Assembly (NCBI GenBank): GCA_001776275.1
Contig: MFAQ01000043.1
Coordinates: 1 to 22,030 of the forward strand
Reading direction: 5' to 3'
DNA: 22,030 nt
Source: Candidatus Collierbacteria bacterium RIFOXYD1_FULL_40_9
GTDB lineage: Bacteria; Patescibacteriota; Microgenomatia; UBA1400; MFAQ01
The notes below the pieces were generated by a model. The model was given only the letters and a program-made list of their open reading frames with translations, was not told the DNA's origin and searched no databases. The position numbers and the translations under genes were made by a program. Shown here one piece after another: positions 5,978 through 12,507 of the stretch (within the stretch, counting starts at the first letter, position 1; every line of letters starts with the position of its first letter).

Positions 5978-6490
5978 TTAATTCTTCATGTAGGATTTTG
6001 CTGGATTTGTATGAATGAAATCCGCTTTTGGTTGTATTCCAAGTCGTACTAAATCCAGCCTGTCCGCGTCCAGACAAGTGGCAATGGTTATATCGTTAGT
6101 AGTAAACCGGTGGTCCGAATGTGATCTACAAGCTGTCTGGAGTTGTTTGATTTGGGTTGGCGATAAATCTAAAGACTTTGTTTTTAGTAATTTATCGATA
6201 AATTGTGATGCTCTTTGCCCGTGCAGGGGATCGTCGTATTCATCAAATCTTCTCGAATCGTGAAGATAAGCAAAATGGACAATCACTTTGGGATCTGCTC
6301 CGGTCATTTTGGATAATCCTAAACCTATCGATTCAACTCTTTTCCAATGATCTATGCCATGTATCGATTTAATAGAGAGTGGAAATTGAGCGACGATCTG
6401 TCTGAATAATCGATTCGATAATTTTACACGCTTACTAAACCAAAGTAGTTGTGTGTACAGATGGTGTGGTGTTGATATATGTTTCTCCAT
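5978..6490 (-). CDS. HD-domain phosphohydrolase
   Basis: 170 aa, single HD domain. Metal and phosphate ligands are visible in order: HGIDHW (H44, H48), FAYLHDSRR (H77-D78), DPLHGQRA (H90), CRSHSD (H124) and the terminal CLDADRLDLVRLGI (D141, D143). This set matches a widespread family of small HD hydrolases; the substrate is not predictable, though many HD proteins cleave phosphoesters of nucleotides or second messengers. The start at 6490 is preceded by a strong AGGGGG ribosome site. The gene overlaps the upstream PP2C-like gene by 56 bases in another frame, so they are translationally linked. It converges on the retron-like operon with only 15 bases between stop codons. Confidence 0.85.
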   Translation of the reverse strand: MEKHISTPHHLYTQLLWFSKRVKLSNRLFRQIVAQFPLSIKSIHGIDHWKRVESIGLGLSKMTGADPKVIVHFAYLHDSRRFDEYDDPLHGQRASQFIDKLLKTKSLDLSPTQIKQLQTACRSHSDHRFTTNDITIATCLDADRLDLVRLGIQPKADFIHTNPAKSYMKN

Positions 6491-7112
6491 ATTTTCCCCC
6501 TAGTCCGTTCCAGCTGGGGTGACCAATGAAACGAGAGGGGATACCATTCTGAAGTTTCTCCGGTGTAGTTATGTCACCTTTGAGGACATTTTCCTTTATA
6601 GCCAAATTATTTAAAATTTTGATTGTTTCACTTTGGCTGACTTCTTCATAGAACTCGGATTCGAGTAAATTATTAAATTCGATTGGATTGTCGAAAGTGT
6701 GGTTCTCACTTATTTCGATATATTTACCATTTACTCTCTGCTTCATTGTTATTGAACCTACCTGTGCGAAGGTCATAGTATTTTTTGGGTCAATGTAGAT
6801 TGCTAGAATCATCGCCGCACAATTTGGTCGCATATCAGGGTCCGCAGGAGGACACAATAAGGACATGTTCCAATCGTTAATGGTTTTGATTAGACTGTTT
6901 GCTGGATTAAGTTTGTTGTATTGGCAGTCGAACTGAAACTCCTTTATAAAATCAGACATAATTCTACTAACAGCGAAAGGTGAGTGAATAGGGCGAAGCA
7001 CAATTACAATTCGGTCTCCCTTCTCTAATACATCAAACTGTTGATCGAACTTGTCAGTAGGAAGAATCTCAATCTTTGTATTTTTAGTGATATGGAGATC
7101 ACTGAATATCAT
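6435..7112 (-). CDS. Divergent PP2C-like protein, probably without full metal site
   Basis: 225 aa. Residues 97-139, NCAAMILAIYI followed by FAQVGSITMKQRVNGKYIEI and SENHT, follow the order of PP2C phosphatases (GTTAV-strand, then VGDSRAY...G...LT.DHS). The Asp of the VGD motif is Ser here and no DGxGG motif is visible near KGDRIVIVLRP, so catalysis is doubtful. The N-terminus MIFSDLHITKNTKIEI and the C-terminus (LGGKYGETYINTTPSVHTTT) are unassigned. It is soluble. It is third in a minus-strand operon and overlaps the HD gene. PP2C-like is an inference from motif order; a fold search could change it. Confidence 0.5.
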   Translation of the reverse strand: MIFSDLHITKNTKIEILPTDKFDQQFDVLEKGDRIVIVLRPIHSPFAVSRIMSDFIKEFQFDCQYNKLNPANSLIKTINDWNMSLLCPPADPDMRPNCAAMILAIYIDPKNTMTFAQVGSITMKQRVNGKYIEISENHTFDNPIEFNNLLESEFYEEVSQSETIKILNNLAIKENVLKGDITTPEKLQNGIPSRFIGHPSWNGLGGKYGETYINTTPSVHTTTLV

Positions 7113-7141
7113 GTGAGGCTATTTTCATTTTCATATACTTT

Positions 7142-7324
7142 TTATTCTAACCTTTGTAGGCAGTATCTTGCCCTCGCATCGCTCCCTAGTCTCAGACATT
7201 CCATCTTTTTCTCCTCTGCGCTTAATGGTTTGATTTCTTTGTATATTTTGATTCCAAAGTAAATTATGGCTGATAAACAAGCAAAAGCAATTGGGAACTT
7301 GAGAGGATTATTTATAGACTTCAT
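7142..7324 (-). CDS. Small membrane protein, 60 aa
   Basis: One transmembrane helix (FPIAFACLSAIIYFGIKIY, residues 10-28) followed by a charged segment, KEIKPLSAEEKKMECLRLGS, and a basic end with two cysteines (ECLRLG, RYCLQRL). No family is recognised and there is no clear ribosome site. It sits 15 bases after the 207-aa gene and 29 bases before the PP2C-like gene on the same strand, so it belongs to the same transcription unit. Confidence 0.55.
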   Translation of the reverse strand: MKSINNPLKFPIAFACLSAIIYFGIKIYKEIKPLSAEEKKMECLRLGSDARARYCLQRLE

Positions 7325-7339
7325 TTTGTTTTATTGTTA

Positions 7340-7963
7340 TCAAGAATTGATGATTTGAGATGCTGCTTTTGTGTAAATCGGTATTTTGTTTGATGCTAGA
7401 TGGAATGTTAACTTTTCAGCCGGATCTATCTTGGATAGATAGTGCTGAAGCTTTTTACGGTCCAAAGTAAACCCATTTATAAGTTGGTTTGGACTCAGAG
7501 CGATAAGCATTAGTACTCCGGAATATATACTTTTCATTTGGTTTTGATCTAATGACTTCTTTGCTCTTTCTGGGAAGGTTGCTAATATGTCATGTTCTTT
7601 ATAATCAGCGATTCCTATTTTTATGAATTTAATGTAATCATCGTCACCTTCAAAGAAACCACTTTCTCTGAGTGGGGTAAATAACTCGGATAAAATTCCG
7701 GTCAGATAGATGACTTTTTCCTCCTCAGATAAGTGACTGGACTTTATTGCTTCAATAACATCAATGAAGGAGAGCAGTAATAGCTCTTTTTCAATGAACT
7801 CCTCCTTGACAAGCTTAGATTTTTCAATAAACTTTTTGAATAGTTTTCCTCTTTTGGGTCTTGATTTATATCCAAATAGTTTCCAGTACTCTTTATCTAG
7901 GAGGGCATTGAGTGTAAATCCTGTCAAGGTGAGAATCGACTGGTCTATTTTATTCATATTCAT
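7340..7963 (-). CDS. Hypothetical helical protein, 207 aa, first gene of the minus-strand operon
   Basis: No family is recognised. It is charged and largely helical, with KLFKKFIEKSKLVKEEFIEK and ELLLLSFIDVIEAIKSSHLS at residues 40-80, an acidic GFFEGDDDYIKF, and a more hydrophobic SIYSGVLMLIALSPNQLIN near residue 150. No clear membrane helix or signal peptide is seen. The start ATG 7963 has TATAAT (forward 7981-7986) about 17 bases upstream, so it heads the operon running to the HD gene. It is divergent from the XRE gene at 8056, whose product may regulate both. Confidence 0.65.
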   Translation of the reverse strand: MNMNKIDQSILTLTGFTLNALLDKEYWKLFGYKSRPKRGKLFKKFIEKSKLVKEEFIEKELLLLSFIDVIEAIKSSHLSEEEKVIYLTGILSELFTPLRESGFFEGDDDYIKFIKIGIADYKEHDILATFPERAKKSLDQNQMKSIYSGVLMLIALSPNQLINGFTLDRKKLQHYLSKIDPAEKLTFHLASNKIPIYTKAASQIINS

Positions 7964-7980
7964 TTTGATGACTATTGGAA

Positions 7981-8045
7981 ATTATATACTTTTAGGTACA
8001 GAATGCTAGTTATTGTCTGTAGAGTTGAGAGCTATTGTCATCTAG
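7981..8045. promoter_or_regulatory. Divergent promoter region with candidate operator repeats
   Basis: A minus-strand TATAAT is at 7981-7986. TAGTTATTGTCTGTAG (8007-8022) and AGCTATTGTCATCTAG (8030-8045) are imperfect direct repeats 23 bases apart, placed between the divergent 7340 and 8056 genes. This is a sensible site for autoregulation by the XRE protein encoded at 8056. No binding evidence exists beyond position and repetition. Confidence 0.4.
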
Positions 8046-8055
8046 TGTTGTGTAG

Positions 8056-8271
8056 ATGTCATCAGCCACTCCTACAAGACGGAAACTTGGTAATAAAATC
8101 AGGAAAGTCAGGAAGCAACAGAATATCTCTCAGGAGGAGTTGGGTTTCCGCGCCGGAATACACAGAACTTATGTTGGTTCGATTGAGCGTGGGGAACAGA
8201 ATGTGTCTATAGACAATATCCACAAGCTAGCAAGAGCATTAAAGGTCTCGGTGAGTGAATTGTTGGGGTAG
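8056..8271 (+). CDS. XRE-family HTH regulator, 71 aa
   Basis: Almost the whole protein is one Xre/Cro helix-turn-helix: KIRKVRKQQNISQEELGFRA, then GIHRTYVGSIERGEQNVSID, then LARALKVSVSELLG. It has the size and form of restriction-modification controller proteins and phage repressors, but no restriction genes lie beside it. It is divergent from the 7340 operon, with repeated sequences between them, and immediately upstream of the iteron-like array. The likely role is a repressor of the divergent operon, of itself, and possibly of the integrase operon. No Shine-Dalgarno sequence is seen, so its mRNA may have a very short leader. Confidence 0.88.
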   Translation: MSSATPTRRKLGNKIRKVRKQQNISQEELGFRAGIHRTYVGSIERGEQNVSIDNIHKLARALKVSVSELLG

Positions 8272-8278
8272 GAATGCT

Positions 8279-8519
8279 TCCGTGCTAGGGAGGAGACATT
8301 TTCCGTGCTAGTAAAAAGAACATTGTATGTGGAGTTTTTGGACACTACAAAAAAATGGTTGTGATGTGGTAGTTTTTCGGTGCTATAAAAGAGAACATTT
8401 TTGAAAGCATTTCTGTTAGTTTTCCGCCACTATAAAAAGGTGTATTTTGATTATGAGTTTTACTACACGATAAAAAGGCACAATTAGTGAGTTTATTGAC
8501 ACGATAAAAAGAGGGAATG
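8279..8519 (+). repeat. Seven iteron-like degenerate direct repeats
   Basis: Units begin near 8279, 8302, 8339, 8377, 8423, 8461 and 8495, each 22-26 bases. The shared core is roughly YRC[TG]A-n-AAAAAG, usually preceded by TCCG or similar and followed by an ACATT-like end; for example TCGGTGCTATAAAAGAGAAC at 8377. Spacing is 34-46 bases except for the first pair (23). The array fills the gap between the XRE gene and the 264-aa gene. Such arrays upstream of a DNA-binding protein gene are typical of plasmid iteron origins, but could also be multiple operators. No DnaA box or AT-rich melt region was clearly identified. Confidence 0.65.
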
Positions 8520-8522
8520 GCT

Positions 8523-8531
8523 TGATATAAT
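8523..8531 (+). promoter_or_regulatory. Extended -10 promoter of the integrase operon
   Basis: TGATATAAT is a perfect extended -10 (TGnTATAAT) ending 16 bases before ATG 8548. TTGACA at 8495-8500 is too far away (25-base gap) to be its -35. It lies at the edge of the repeat array, so a protein on the repeats could control it. Confidence 0.6.
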
Positions 8532-8547
8532 CTAGGCTGATATTACA

Positions 8548-9342
8548 ATGAATATTGAGCCTAAGATTGGGATTCAAATGACAGATCGCAAAGATTATCT
8601 TTTAGTGGCAATGTTGGTTGATCGAAGCGACTTCTTGAAGGATATACAAGAGATACGCGGACAGCTTGGAGTCGTGCCTCCCTACATACCTCCCAAATAT
8701 GGAATAAAACATCTTGACGAAACAGCTAAGCATTATTTGATCGGTAATTTGAGAATTATCGATATTTGGAACGATATCAAAGTTTACAGTGAGTTGATCG
8801 GAAAATATCCGGTAAGTATTGATAAGACTTTGACTTCTGGTTTTGTATTTGCTGAGAGTCTACTCAAAAAATATGGAAAAAGCCCGACATTCTTACCTGT
8901 AATTTTGGCTGCCATACTCGTAGGGAGCATTAGCGAGTACGATTTTCTTTCAACTCAGTTCGTGGAGCTGGATACTAAACAGATTAGGGAGATGTGCGAT
9001 GATCCCCTGTATGAAAATCGGAAATTCACTGCAATTATGATAAATCCGGAGACAACAAAGGCTAAAGTTATTCAGGTTTATGATTTTATATCCAAGTATT
9101 ATTTTAAGAATCCTAGCAAAAAAGTAGATCCTAATGACGGATTACTTAGCGTTTACGAGGATGTGCCCAGAATGACATCTCTGGATACGATATCTAATAT
9201 TGAAAGAGACCGTAAGTGGTATTGGATGAATGAAGCTGGTGTGAGTCTCCAGAAGATAGCAGATCTTGAGGAGTTTACAAGTAGAGAATGTGTTAAGGAA
9301 GCCGTGAAGCAGTATCGAACGAAACTGAGTGGGGTGGTTTAG
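8548..9342 (+). CDS. Hypothetical DNA-binding protein, 264 aa, candidate replication or partner protein of the repeats
   Basis: No family is recognised. The C-terminal 40 residues, WYWMNEAGVSLQKIADLEEF followed by REVC-like VKEAVKQYRTKL, read as a resolvase-type helix-turn-helix. The N-terminal 220 residues are mixed and soluble, including GVVPPYIPPKYGIKHLDETA and ILAAILVGSISEYDFLSTQF. It is the first gene of a seven-gene operon ending in the integrase, directly behind the iteron-like repeats. A replication initiator or a regulator of the array would fit that position. The ATG at 8548 is used; an in-frame ATG at 8578 is possible. Neither has a strong ribosome site. Confidence 0.65.
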   Translation: MNIEPKIGIQMTDRKDYLLVAMLVDRSDFLKDIQEIRGQLGVVPPYIPPKYGIKHLDETAKHYLIGNLRIIDIWNDIKVYSELIGKYPVSIDKTLTSGFVFAESLLKKYGKSPTFLPVILAAILVGSISEYDFLSTQFVELDTKQIREMCDDPLYENRKFTAIMINPETTKAKVIQVYDFISKYYFKNPSKKVDPNDGLLSVYEDVPRMTSLDTISNIERDRKWYWMNEAGVSLQKIADLEEFTSRECVKEAVKQYRTKLSGVV

Positions 9343-9394
9343 AGTTTTATAAGTCTTCATTATGAACCCTTAGGTGTTCAGCTATTGTGTTCTT

Positions 9395-9637
9395 ATGAAC
9401 ACAAATGATGAATATTACGAAACCTCCGACCTTTCATTGGCTACAGCGCTTTCATTGTTCCAGAGGGTCGAAAAGGTAGATAACACTAACCCCATGAGGG
9501 TTATTTTTTGTTTCAAAAAATCTCCCGAGCTTATGGTGTCTGTGAGTTCTTATTGGTCCGGAGAAGTTCGAGTTGACCCATTAGCATTCTTTAACCAGAT
9601 GAAGGCGATTAAGACAAGAATATATTCCAAAAACTAA
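9395..9637 (+). CDS. Small protein resembling DUF5659, 80 aa
   Basis: YYETSDLSLATALSLFQRVE, then RVIFCFKKSPELMVSV, then VDPLAFFNQMKAIKTRIYS, has the order of strands and helices I recall for the DUF5659 family, small unknown proteins common in mobile DNA and CPR genomes. ATG 9395 is chosen; a GTG at 9374 would add seven residues. The start codon sits inside a perfect 6-bp hairpin (GTGTTC-TTAT-GAACAC, 9388-9403), which could limit its translation. It is second in the integrase operon. Confidence 0.6.
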   Translation: MNTNDEYYETSDLSLATALSLFQRVEKVDNTNPMRVIFCFKKSPELMVSVSSYWSGEVRVDPLAFFNQMKAIKTRIYSKN

Positions 9638-9651
9638 AAATTTTCAAAATA

Positions 9652-9909
9652 ATGAATATGAAAAAGAGTCAGTCCAACCCTCCAAAGAAATACCTCCTAG
9701 TTATTTACGAAAATAACTCGTTTTCAGGACGAGTGGTTAAGAGGATCCAAACAAAGTCAAAGAACAAATTTACAAGAAGATTGAAGCTAATTTCAAACGA
9801 GTTTTATGTGCTTTTGAAGGTGTCCTATCTTGATGGGGGATGGAATGATGGATATTACTCAACAAGGAAGGATTTGCTATTCGCTTACGAAGCATTTACA
9901 GAAAAGTAG
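9652..9909 (+). CDS. Hypothetical small protein, 85 aa
   Basis: A basic, mainly beta-strand protein: KKYLLVIYENNSFSGRVVKR, then FTRRLKLISNEFYVLLKVSY, then LDGGWNDGYYSTRKDLLFAY. No family is recognised. It is in the integrase operon, 14 bases after the DUF5659-like gene and one base before the winged-helix gene, so it is coupled to both. Confidence 0.6.
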   Translation: MNMKKSQSNPPKKYLLVIYENNSFSGRVVKRIQTKSKNKFTRRLKLISNEFYVLLKVSYLDGGWNDGYYSTRKDLLFAYEAFTEK

Positions 9910-9910
9910 A

Positions 9911-10537
9911 ATGAGTCTAAGAGGAACCGATAAGCTCAGAAGAAGATTAAGGGGGAAGCTGTATGTTTCCAGGGATAGACATCTCCGAGCTAAAGAACAA
10001 AGACTTAGTGATAGAGAATTTAGATTGTTGGAGATATTTCGTGATCTCAGTGATTGGGATTCAAGACATACGGAGACATACTTGACCTTTGAAGCCCAGA
10101 ATGTCGATATTGCTACGCTGCTGGGATGGAGTGTATCGAAAGTTTCGAGGGTGAGGGAATTATTAATATCGAAGAATCTGATCAAAGTTAACAATGTTGG
10201 GTTGTTTGTCGTTTCGGATTTTTCAGGTAATGCAGATTTAACTGCTGAGCAAATATTTTTGGGTGAATCGTCAGGGAGAGTAAGTAATGCAAATTTGCAA
10301 AGAGAAAATGTAGTAGTGCAAAAACAAATTGCATCAGTGCAACAAAATCGTAGCTACAACAGTAAAAACACTTTAGTTTCATTTAATGGTGATTTTTCTT
10401 CTTTAAGACCTTGTGATAGGTACTTGGAACTGGAGAAGAGTGGTCGTTTTGGAGCTATGACAGCTGATGATATGGAATTTATTCAACCAAGTAACGAAGG
10501 TTGGGAATTAGTAAGGAAGCAGATTTTGTCTAGATGA
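9911..10537 (+). CDS. Winged-helix DNA-binding protein, 208 aa
   Basis: The start is placed at ATG 9911 (MSLRGTDKLRRR), one base after the previous stop; the frame is open further upstream but that part overlaps the 9652 gene. Residues 30-90 form a winged helix: LSDREFRLLEIFRDLSDW, VDIATLLGWSVSKVSRVREL, then LISKNLIKVNNVGLFVV as the wing. The region from about 100 to 160 is Gln/Asn-rich and probably disordered (NANLQRENVVVQKQIASVQQ). The end, GRFGAMTADDMEFIQPSNEG, may be a short interaction motif. A replication or transcription regulator of the element is likely. Its stop overlaps the next ATG. Confidence 0.65.
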   Translation: MSLRGTDKLRRRLRGKLYVSRDRHLRAKEQRLSDREFRLLEIFRDLSDWDSRHTETYLTFEAQNVDIATLLGWSVSKVSRVRELLISKNLIKVNNVGLFVVSDFSGNADLTAEQIFLGESSGRVSNANLQRENVVVQKQIASVQQNRSYNSKNTLVSFNGDFSSLRPCDRYLELEKSGRFGAMTADDMEFIQPSNEGWELVRKQILSR

Positions 10538-10860
10538 AACAGATCGCTTCCATAAAGCTTGAGTTTATTTATGAGAAACCGGAAAACGAACAGTGCCTCA
10601 ATAACGCGTTTAATCGGATCTTCGAGTTGGCAACCAGCAATATGGCGATTGATAGTATAAGTACATCAGAGTACAGTAGTAAATATGGAAGAAATAGAGC
10701 AATATCTAACACCAGAAGAAGTTGCGAAAAAAATGAAAGTGAAGCTAATAACGGTTTACAGAATGTGTCGGACAGGGAAAATGTCGGCGATAAAATTCGG
10801 AAACTCATGGAGAATAAACAGGGGGAAATTTATTCAATTATTGAGAAGGAAAGAGAATAG
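10534..10860 (+). CDS. Hypothetical small protein overlapping the excisionase-like gene
   Basis: Starts by an ATGA overlap with the winged-helix gene. The first 45 residues, MKQIASIKLEFIYEKPENEQ and CLNNAFNRIFELATSNMA, look like a real folded unit. From residue 51 on, the frame runs out of phase over the excisionase-like gene for 176 bases, giving a Ser/Asn/Glu-rich sequence with no clear structure. The C-terminal half may be coded only because no stop occurs, or the gene may once have ended near 10680. No family is recognised. Position suggests a small partner of the recombination genes. Confidence 0.45.
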   Translation: MKQIASIKLEFIYEKPENEQCLNNAFNRIFELATSNMAIDSISTSEYSSKYGRNRAISNTRRSCEKNESEANNGLQNVSDRENVGDKIRKLMENKQGEIYSIIEKERE

Positions 10861-10867
10861 GCAATGA
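10685..10867 (+). CDS. Excisionase-like MerR/HTH_17 DNA-binding protein, 60 aa
   Basis: YLTPEEVAKKMKVKLITVYR followed by MCRTGKMSAIKFGNSWRINR is the standard pattern of the helix-turn-helix excisionase family: LTxEEVA, TVYRxxRxGKxxAxKxGxxWR, then a short basic end. Its stop codon overlaps the integrase start by 4 bases (ATGA), so the two are made together. A role as recombination directionality factor, pushing the integrase toward excision, is the natural reading from family and place. It may also act as a transcription factor. Confidence 0.85.
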   Translation: MEEIEQYLTPEEVAKKMKVKLITVYRMCRTGKMSAIKFGNSWRINRGKFIQLLRRKENRQ

Positions 10868-12507
10868 TTACTGTTTTTGGGCTTAATTCTGGACTATACG
10901 CAAGAGTCTCAACCTCAAATCAAGAGGATCAGGGGACGATTGAGTCCCAGATTTCGGAGATTCAAGAAAGAATTCGTTTGGATGGGAATTTCATAAATCA
11001 AGAAAATATCTATGTCGATGATGGCTGGACCGGTGAAGTATTACAAAGACCGGGACTAGATAAGATGAGAGATGCGGTTAGAGAAGGGAGGTTTGATGTT
11101 TTGTATGTATACGATCGGGGAAGACTCTCGAGAGTATTTGCATATCAAGAAATTATTATCGAAGAAATAAATAATAAGGGTATTAAGTTTGTGACTCTAA
11201 AAGATGTTGAAGCCACAACTCCAGAGGGGAAGGTAATGCAGGCGATGCAAGGAGTTTTCCATGAATATGAGAGGGTGAAAATTGCTGAAAGGTTTAGGAG
11301 AGGAAAACTCTACAAAGCTAATCATGGAATATTAATAAACGGGCAGGCCCCGTATGGATATACATATATTCCAAAAACATCAAGTACGGTAGCGAAAATC
11401 GTCATAAATGATGAAGAAGCTGAGGTTGTAAAGATGATCTACAAGTGGGTGGGGATTGAACAGATTTCCTTGCGTGAAGTACGAAAAAAATTATTTGAGA
11501 TGGAGATTCTTCCAAAAAGAGCCAAACAAAAAATATGGACAAGTGGTCCTTTGTGCAGATTACTAAGGAACGAAACATATGTGACCGGATTTGTTTATTA
11601 CAACAAGCTCGAGGCGATTGTGGCTAGGAATCCGAAGAATAAGGGAATATATAAAAAAGTGAAGAGAACTAGTCGTAGAGTACGACCTAGAGAAGAATGG
11701 ATTCCTTTCGAGGTTCCGAAGATAATTGAAGACGAGTGGTTGTTCCAAAAGGTGCAAAGTGTGTTAACCAATAATTTGAAGTTTGCCTCTAAGAATCGGA
11801 AACACGATTATCTTTTGTCTGGATTGGTCTACTGTGCATGTGGGGCAAAGAGAATAGGGGATGGCTGTAACAGCAATAACGGACATCATTATTATCGTTG
11901 TGCACAGAGAATATATAAATACCCGTTGGAGTCAAAATGTAGGGTCCCTGGTGTGAATGCGGTGTTGCTTGACGGAATGCTTTGGAGTGAGCTAAAAGGC
12001 TTTCTAAGCGATCCTGTTGCTCTAAAGACCCAGGCAATAAGGTGGGTTGAAGCAAACAAACACAAGGCTGATGGTTTGGGAAGCGAGGCGGCAAGCATTG
12101 AATCTAAAATTGAAGGTATTAGGATAGAAGAGATGAGGTTTGCAAAAGCGTATGGTTCCGGGTCATTGGACTTCGAACAGTTTTCCTTATTAGCAGGAGA
12201 ACTAAAACAAAAGAGAGTGTCGTTTCAAGCTAAGCTTAAAGAAATAAACACGGGGATTAAAACTGACAGAGTGTTGAATGGTGATGAGATCAGCCGGTTA
12301 TGTACTTATGCGAAGGAAGTTTTGGCAGAATTAGGAATTGAGGACAAGAAGAGGTTGGTTCACGATATAATCGAGAAAGTTATTATTAATGATTCCGGGG
12401 AGGTTAGTGTGTTCGGAAACTTACCGGAGTTTAGTCAAAAGGTGGGATATGTCACTGAAAGTAGGGATAGTTGGGTTGCCAAACGTCGGGAAGTCGACGC
12501 TTTTTAA
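10864..12507 (+). CDS. Large serine recombinase (site-specific integrase), integrated form
   Basis: 547 aa. The resolvase N-domain has GLYARVSTSNQEDQ with nucleophile S16, followed by YVDDGWTGEVLQRPGLDKM and the arginine-bearing YDRGRLSR. A recombinase domain begins near residue 155 (INGQAPYGYTYI). A zinc ribbon has CAC at 324-326, C335, C346 and C359. A coiled coil spans about 405-460, and the C-terminal part includes LGIEDKKRLVHDIIEKVIIN. It catalyses attP x attB recombination through Ser-DNA links. The last 13 codons after the core (DSWVAKRREVDAF) are chromosomal ychF DNA in another frame; in the circle they would be replaced by 56 codons from 2398-2565. The gene overlaps ychF by 59 bases. 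The start overlaps the excisionase-like gene. Confidence 0.95.
   Translation: MITVFGLNSGLYARVSTSNQEDQGTIESQISEIQERIRLDGNFINQENIYVDDGWTGEVLQRPGLDKMRDAVREGRFDVLYVYDRGRLSRVFAYQEIIIEEINNKGIKFVTLKDVEATTPEGKVMQAMQGVFHEYERVKIAERFRRGKLYKANHGILINGQAPYGYTYIPKTSSTVAKIVINDEEAEVVKMIYKWVGIEQISLREVRKKLFEMEILPKRAKQKIWTSGPLCRLLRNETYVTGFVYYNKLEAIVARNPKNKGIYKKVKRTSRRVRPREEWIPFEVPKIIEDEWLFQKVQSVLTNNLKFASKNRKHDYLLSGLVYCACGAKRIGDGCNSNNGHHYYRCAQRIYKYPLESKCRVPGVNAVLLDGMLWSELKGFLSDPVALKTQAIRWVEANKHKADGLGSEAASIESKIEGIRIEEMRFAKAYGSGSLDFEQFSLLAGELKQKRVSFQAKLKEINTGIKTDRVLNGDEISRLCTYAKEVLAELGIEDKKRLVHDIIEKVIINDSGEVSVFGNLPEFSQKVGYVTESRDSWVAKRREVDAF
12439..12446 (+). promoter_or_regulatory. Element-supplied ribosome binding site for ychF
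   Basis: AAGGTGGG lies 2 bases before the ychF ATG at 12449, with the AAGG part 6 bases away. It is inside the integrase coding sequence (QKVG). The native side of the gene (before 2381) has no comparable Shine-Dalgarno sequence. Confidence 0.6.
12449..12465 (+). repeat. Right attachment core (17-bp direct repeat, copy 2)
   Basis: ATGTCACTGAAAGTAGG, identical to 2381-2397. It serves at once as ychF codons 1-6 and as integrase codons in a second frame (YVTESR). Confidence 0.92.

Larger units (their letters stand above)
2381..12465. mobile_element. Integrated serine-recombinase element of about 10.07 kb, inserted in the 5' end of ychF
   Basis: The boundaries are set by the 17-bp repeat at 2381-2397 and 12449-12465, which is the start of ychF. 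The serine recombinase gene lies at the right end with an excisionase-like gene just before it. ychF is intact to the right of the second copy, while the left copy opens a 14-codon stub. Removing one unit joins the native upstream region to the full ychF coding sequence. Cargo: two unknown genes, a retron-like reverse transcriptase module, a minus-strand operon with an HD hydrolase and a PP2C-like protein, an XRE regulator, iteron-like repeats, and a small-gene operon with two DNA-binding proteins. No capsid, terminase, relaxase or conjugation genes are seen, so it is not an evident phage or conjugative element. It may be an integrative plasmid or a satellite-like element. Confidence 0.9.

Noticed and set aside
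8279..8519. CRISPR array
   Set aside because: The repeats are short, degenerate and unevenly spaced, the spacers are not distinct, and no cas genes are present. Iterons or operators fit better.
12389..12448. 20-codon N-terminal extension of YchF
   Set aside because: It is element DNA inside the integrase gene. The start MSLKVGIVG matches the family and the native stub at 2381.
2381..12465. Integrated phage
   Set aside because: No capsid, portal, terminase, tail or lysis genes are visible; the cargo is regulatory, retron-like and unknown.
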